Below, piece after piece: positions 28,291 to 30,467 of a stretch of DNA of 30,467 nucleotides. The notes under the pieces are model-generated. The model was not told the DNA's origin, ran no database searches, and saw only the letters and a program-made list of their open reading frames with translations. Position 1 is the stretch's first letter. Every line of letters starts with the position of its first letter. Origin of the DNA: Chara braunii (taxonomy: Eukaryota > Streptophyta > Charophyceae > Charales > Characeae); assembly GCA_003427395.1 (NCBI GenBank), contig BFEA01000195.1, positions 2,255,633 through 2,286,099 on the forward strand, written 5' to 3'. The position numbers and the translations under genes were made by a program.

Positions 28291-29101
28291 AATGGCGGCA
28301 TCAGGGGAATCGCTAGCAGGCCGGGTATCGACGGGATAAAGTGTCGGGAGCCGCCGACAGGGGCTGAAGAACGGAGCCGTCGGCGGAATAAAGGGCGACC
28401 GACCCAAGGGGGGAACATGAGAGCGGGTCGTCACCTGGGGCGACGCCAGAAAAAGGAGAGAGACTAGGGATAATAAGAACAAGAGGAGAAGTCCGGTGCT
28501 GACAGAAATTGACAACAGAACGAAGGAGACGGACGTGAGACGGGAAAGACGGAAGGCACGTGAGGCGACCCAAAGGGACCCTGGATCAAATGCAACAATG
28601 ATAAAAATAAGATAACATAATGTCAGGTGGACGGGACCGTCCGGGTCAGGGGTCCGGAGGAAAATAATAAGTGTCGCCGTAGCAAGCGCTGACAGGAGGT
28701 GCTGAGGGGAAAAGGAGGGGGGAATAGTGGTAATGAGGGGGCCGGCCAACAGTCTAGGTTATTCCGAATCATCCAGACAAAGAAAAACGAAGTTCCAAAG
28801 GCACCACGTGGAGAAAAGGCTGGCCGGAGAAAATCGGAGCAAGGGGGTCTCAAACTAGAAGCGGCGGCAGCAAAAAGGAGCCTCCTTGGACCTTGGGGAT
28901 GCCACCATTGCAATCTGAAGTGCAACGGTCACCTGCCGGCTGCAAAATCGGATCTTGGGAAAGGTCCAACAACTAGAAAGAGAAGAACTAGCTATTGGAC
29001 ACTTGTCCCAACAGTAATAAAAAAGGAGGGAGAGAAAAAAGAGAGAGAATAAGACAAAGGAGGAGGAATGGGTGAAGGAAAATGTGCCGCCAGGTTGGGA
29101 C
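28291..29101. other. purine-rich region with no recognised gene
   Basis: No supported reading frame. The frame at 28699-29052 (plus) has a CHHCNLKC cluster, but the spacing fits no zinc-finger class I know. It ends in GGAGGAGGAATGGGTGAAGGAAAA (about 29060), a loose polypurine stretch before the next LTR-like start. (Only key words are given.). Confidence 0.35.
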
Positions 29102-29113
29102 TGTAGCGGTAGG

Positions 29114-29209
29114 GACTTGCAAGTCTCAATAATGACCGCATCCCTCCTAGATCCTAGGAGGGCAGTCCGGATTGCAGAGATAAGGTCCTTGGGGCATTAT
29201 CTCTGCAAT
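29114..29209. repeat. three consecutive perfect palindromes
   Basis: GACTTGCAAGTC at 29114-29125 is a 12-bp palindrome. CCCTCCTAG-ATC-CTAGGAGGG at 29142-29162 has a 9-bp stem. At 29171-29209 ATTGCAGAGATAA pairs perfectly with TTATCTCTGCAAT around a 13-nt loop. Confidence 0.85.
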
Positions 29210-29863
29210 ATCTGAATTTAAGCAGCAAAAATAAGGGAAAATGCTGATGTGAGTTGGCCGGCTTATTTTTGGGCCCAAGATCTGAAATCTGATATTGCGG
29301 AGGAGGAAATCTAACCGTTTTTTGTGGGCTGACACAAAACGGCTAGCTCCGGAATGAGGTGGCAGCAAAATGGAGGGAAAACAAAAAGAGGAACAAGACA
29401 AAACTGCGTATTTGGCCCAAGGATTGGCCAGATACACCAAAAAAATTAAAAATTGAAGTAAAAGGCTAAAATTTGGGCCAAGGGGAGCTTGGGGGTAGCT
29501 TGGAATGATGAGGACCATGAATTTCAGCCAAATCCAAGGCTGAGATTGGAGCCGCCACTTGGAAAAATGCAACGGCCTACCCAAAAGAGGCCTAGACCAG
29601 GAAAAAAACGAAAAATGGGCCTTTAGACCCTCAAAATTCAGTAAAGGCTGCATTTTGGGAAGTGGTACCCCAAAAGGCAGCCCCTTTTGAAGTTAAAAGA
29701 GGCCTGGGTAGACCAAGGGGTAGTCTGAGAAGGTACCGGCCTCACGGGCTCTGTTTACCTGGCGGAAATGAGGCCCAGGTACCTCCGGATATGCCAAAAC
29801 CAGAAACTTGGCCTTGGGGGTACCTCGGCCCACCAAGAGGCACTTAGAGAGGCCTAGAGGTTG

Positions 29864-29953
29864 GGCGGTGCACCTATTCCAGCCTACATAAGCTGGAGGT
29901 GCAGGCCGCCACTCTCATTTGAGCATGAGAGGTGCCCATGCTGCCCAAATGAG
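29864..29953 (+). promoter_or_regulatory. two adjacent long hairpins around a TATA-like site
   Basis: Hairpin 1 (29864-29910) pairs GGCGG, GCACCT and CCAGC with GCTGG, AGGTGC and CCGCC, with small bulges. Its apical loop is CTACATAA. Hairpin 2 (29914-29953) pairs CTCATTTG-AGCATG with CATGCT-CAAATGAG, 14 bp with a 3-nt bulge and a 9-nt loop. This layout suggests structured RNA near the start of the LTR transcript, or a cruciform-prone promoter. Confidence 0.7.
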
Positions 29954-30308
29954 TCTAGGAGAGAGTCCGAGTGGAAGTGAAGCAAGGGAGCTAGCCTGGA
30001 GTCTGGCTATGGTGATAGGGCTGAGGGAGGAGGTCTAGAGGCTAGAGAAAGGCAAGGGAGGTGATCCGCCATAGCCCTCAGGCTGTGAGGTACGAGGAGA
30101 GGCTGAAAGGGGTCCCCTTAGCCCTTCTAGAGGGAAGGACTCCACAGCCTTAGAGGTAGGATCCTGCCACAGCTAGAGGAGAGGTGTGAGGGAAGGAGGG
30201 AAGAGCTTGGGAGGGAGGAAAAGCCAGAATCAGGAGGCTAGAACCAAGCATTGGGACTCCATTGCCTAGAGACCAGCGAGAGGTGAGTGAAAAAGGAAGA
30301 AGGCCTCC

Positions 30309-30310
<2 letters not shown>

Positions 30311-30350
<40 letters not shown>

Positions 30351-30467
30351 CCTTCTTCTCACCTTCTTCTTGCTTCCTCTTCTTTTTCTTCTTCTTCTTT
30401 TTTCTCTTCTTCTTCCTTTTTTTTTTTTTTCCCCTCTCCCCCTTCCCCCCGTCCTCCTTTAGTCAAA
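30311..30467. repeat. poly-T and pyrimidine-rich tract at the window edge
   Basis: A long T homopolymer (about 30312-30350) is followed by TTC/CTT-rich sequence to the end of the window. ORFs here encode poly-Lys or poly-Phe and are meaningless. Confidence 0.95.

Larger units (their letters stand above)
29102..30300 (+). mobile_element. LTR-like region (third), with terminal palindromes
   Basis: It starts TGTAGCGGTAGGGACTTGC, comparable to TGTCGGGAC at 27157: both begin TGT, contain GGGACT and a short palindrome, and then AATGA. Three palindromes lie in the first 110 bp. A TATA-like TACATAAG (29885-29892) sits in the loop of a long hairpin, followed by a second hairpin. A donor-like AGAGGTGAGTG occurs near 30281. 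No end, primer-binding site or matching second LTR is in the window, so the extent is a guess. Confidence 0.4.

Noticed and set aside
28699-29052. 117-codon ORF with a CHHC-like cluster
   Set aside because: Cysteine/histidine spacing does not match a zinc knuckle or finger, and the rest is low-complexity basic sequence.

Overview
The window looks like repeat-dominated, non-genic DNA from a large eukaryotic draft genome. It has one 261-bp N gap (10491-10751) plus single Ns at 11379 and 27947, several satellite families, microsatellites, a foldback element and decayed LTR-retrotransposon sequence. There are no bacterial-style operons, and I see no intact host gene, tRNA or rRNA. The reverse-transcriptase remnant carries the Ty3/Gypsy-type blocks 'RKYKPIGKKV' and 'SPYANKWF', followed by a DLQKLN-type block. 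From memory these resemble retroelement proteins of charophyte algae such as Chara, so a streptophyte (charophyte-like) source is my best guess. I could not check it.

Layout. Positions 1-983 hold a 91-bp satellite. It is interrupted by about 7.37 kb of unrelated DNA (984-8352) and resumes in phase at 8353-8585, so the middle block looks like an insertion with a 4-5 bp target duplication. The block contains a TATA-like site, a 123-125-bp repeat (2640-3220), eight hairpin cassettes (3480-4170) and a C-rich stretch with a duplicated intron-like cassette (5336-5440). Next come an 80-bp GT-containing minisatellite (8600-10010), a 54-bp minisatellite (10150-12205) and a CT-rich microsatellite.

From about 13.48 kb a decayed Ty3/Gypsy element runs left to right. 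It has a possible 5' LTR end and primer-binding site, then a 1.8-kb leader. An array of four diverged paralogous ORFs of one unrecognised family (15289-18714) follows, each broken by stops or a frameshift. Then come gag with a zinc knuckle, an aspartic protease, and the N-terminal part of RT. RT is cut off near 22985, where an uninterrupted ORF with two SUMO-interacting-motif-like segments begins.

From 23.6 kb to the end there are short repeats, two polypurine-tract/LTR-start signals (about 25960 and 27143), and a broken fragment resembling a C5-cytosine methyltransferase just upstream of the second signal. A 51-bp repeat is split by an AT-rich foldback element (about 27658-28181). A further LTR-like region at about 29102-30467 has strong palindromes. 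If the parts belong together, they describe Gypsy elements carrying extra cargo (a paralogous ORF array and a methyltransferase), all now degenerate.
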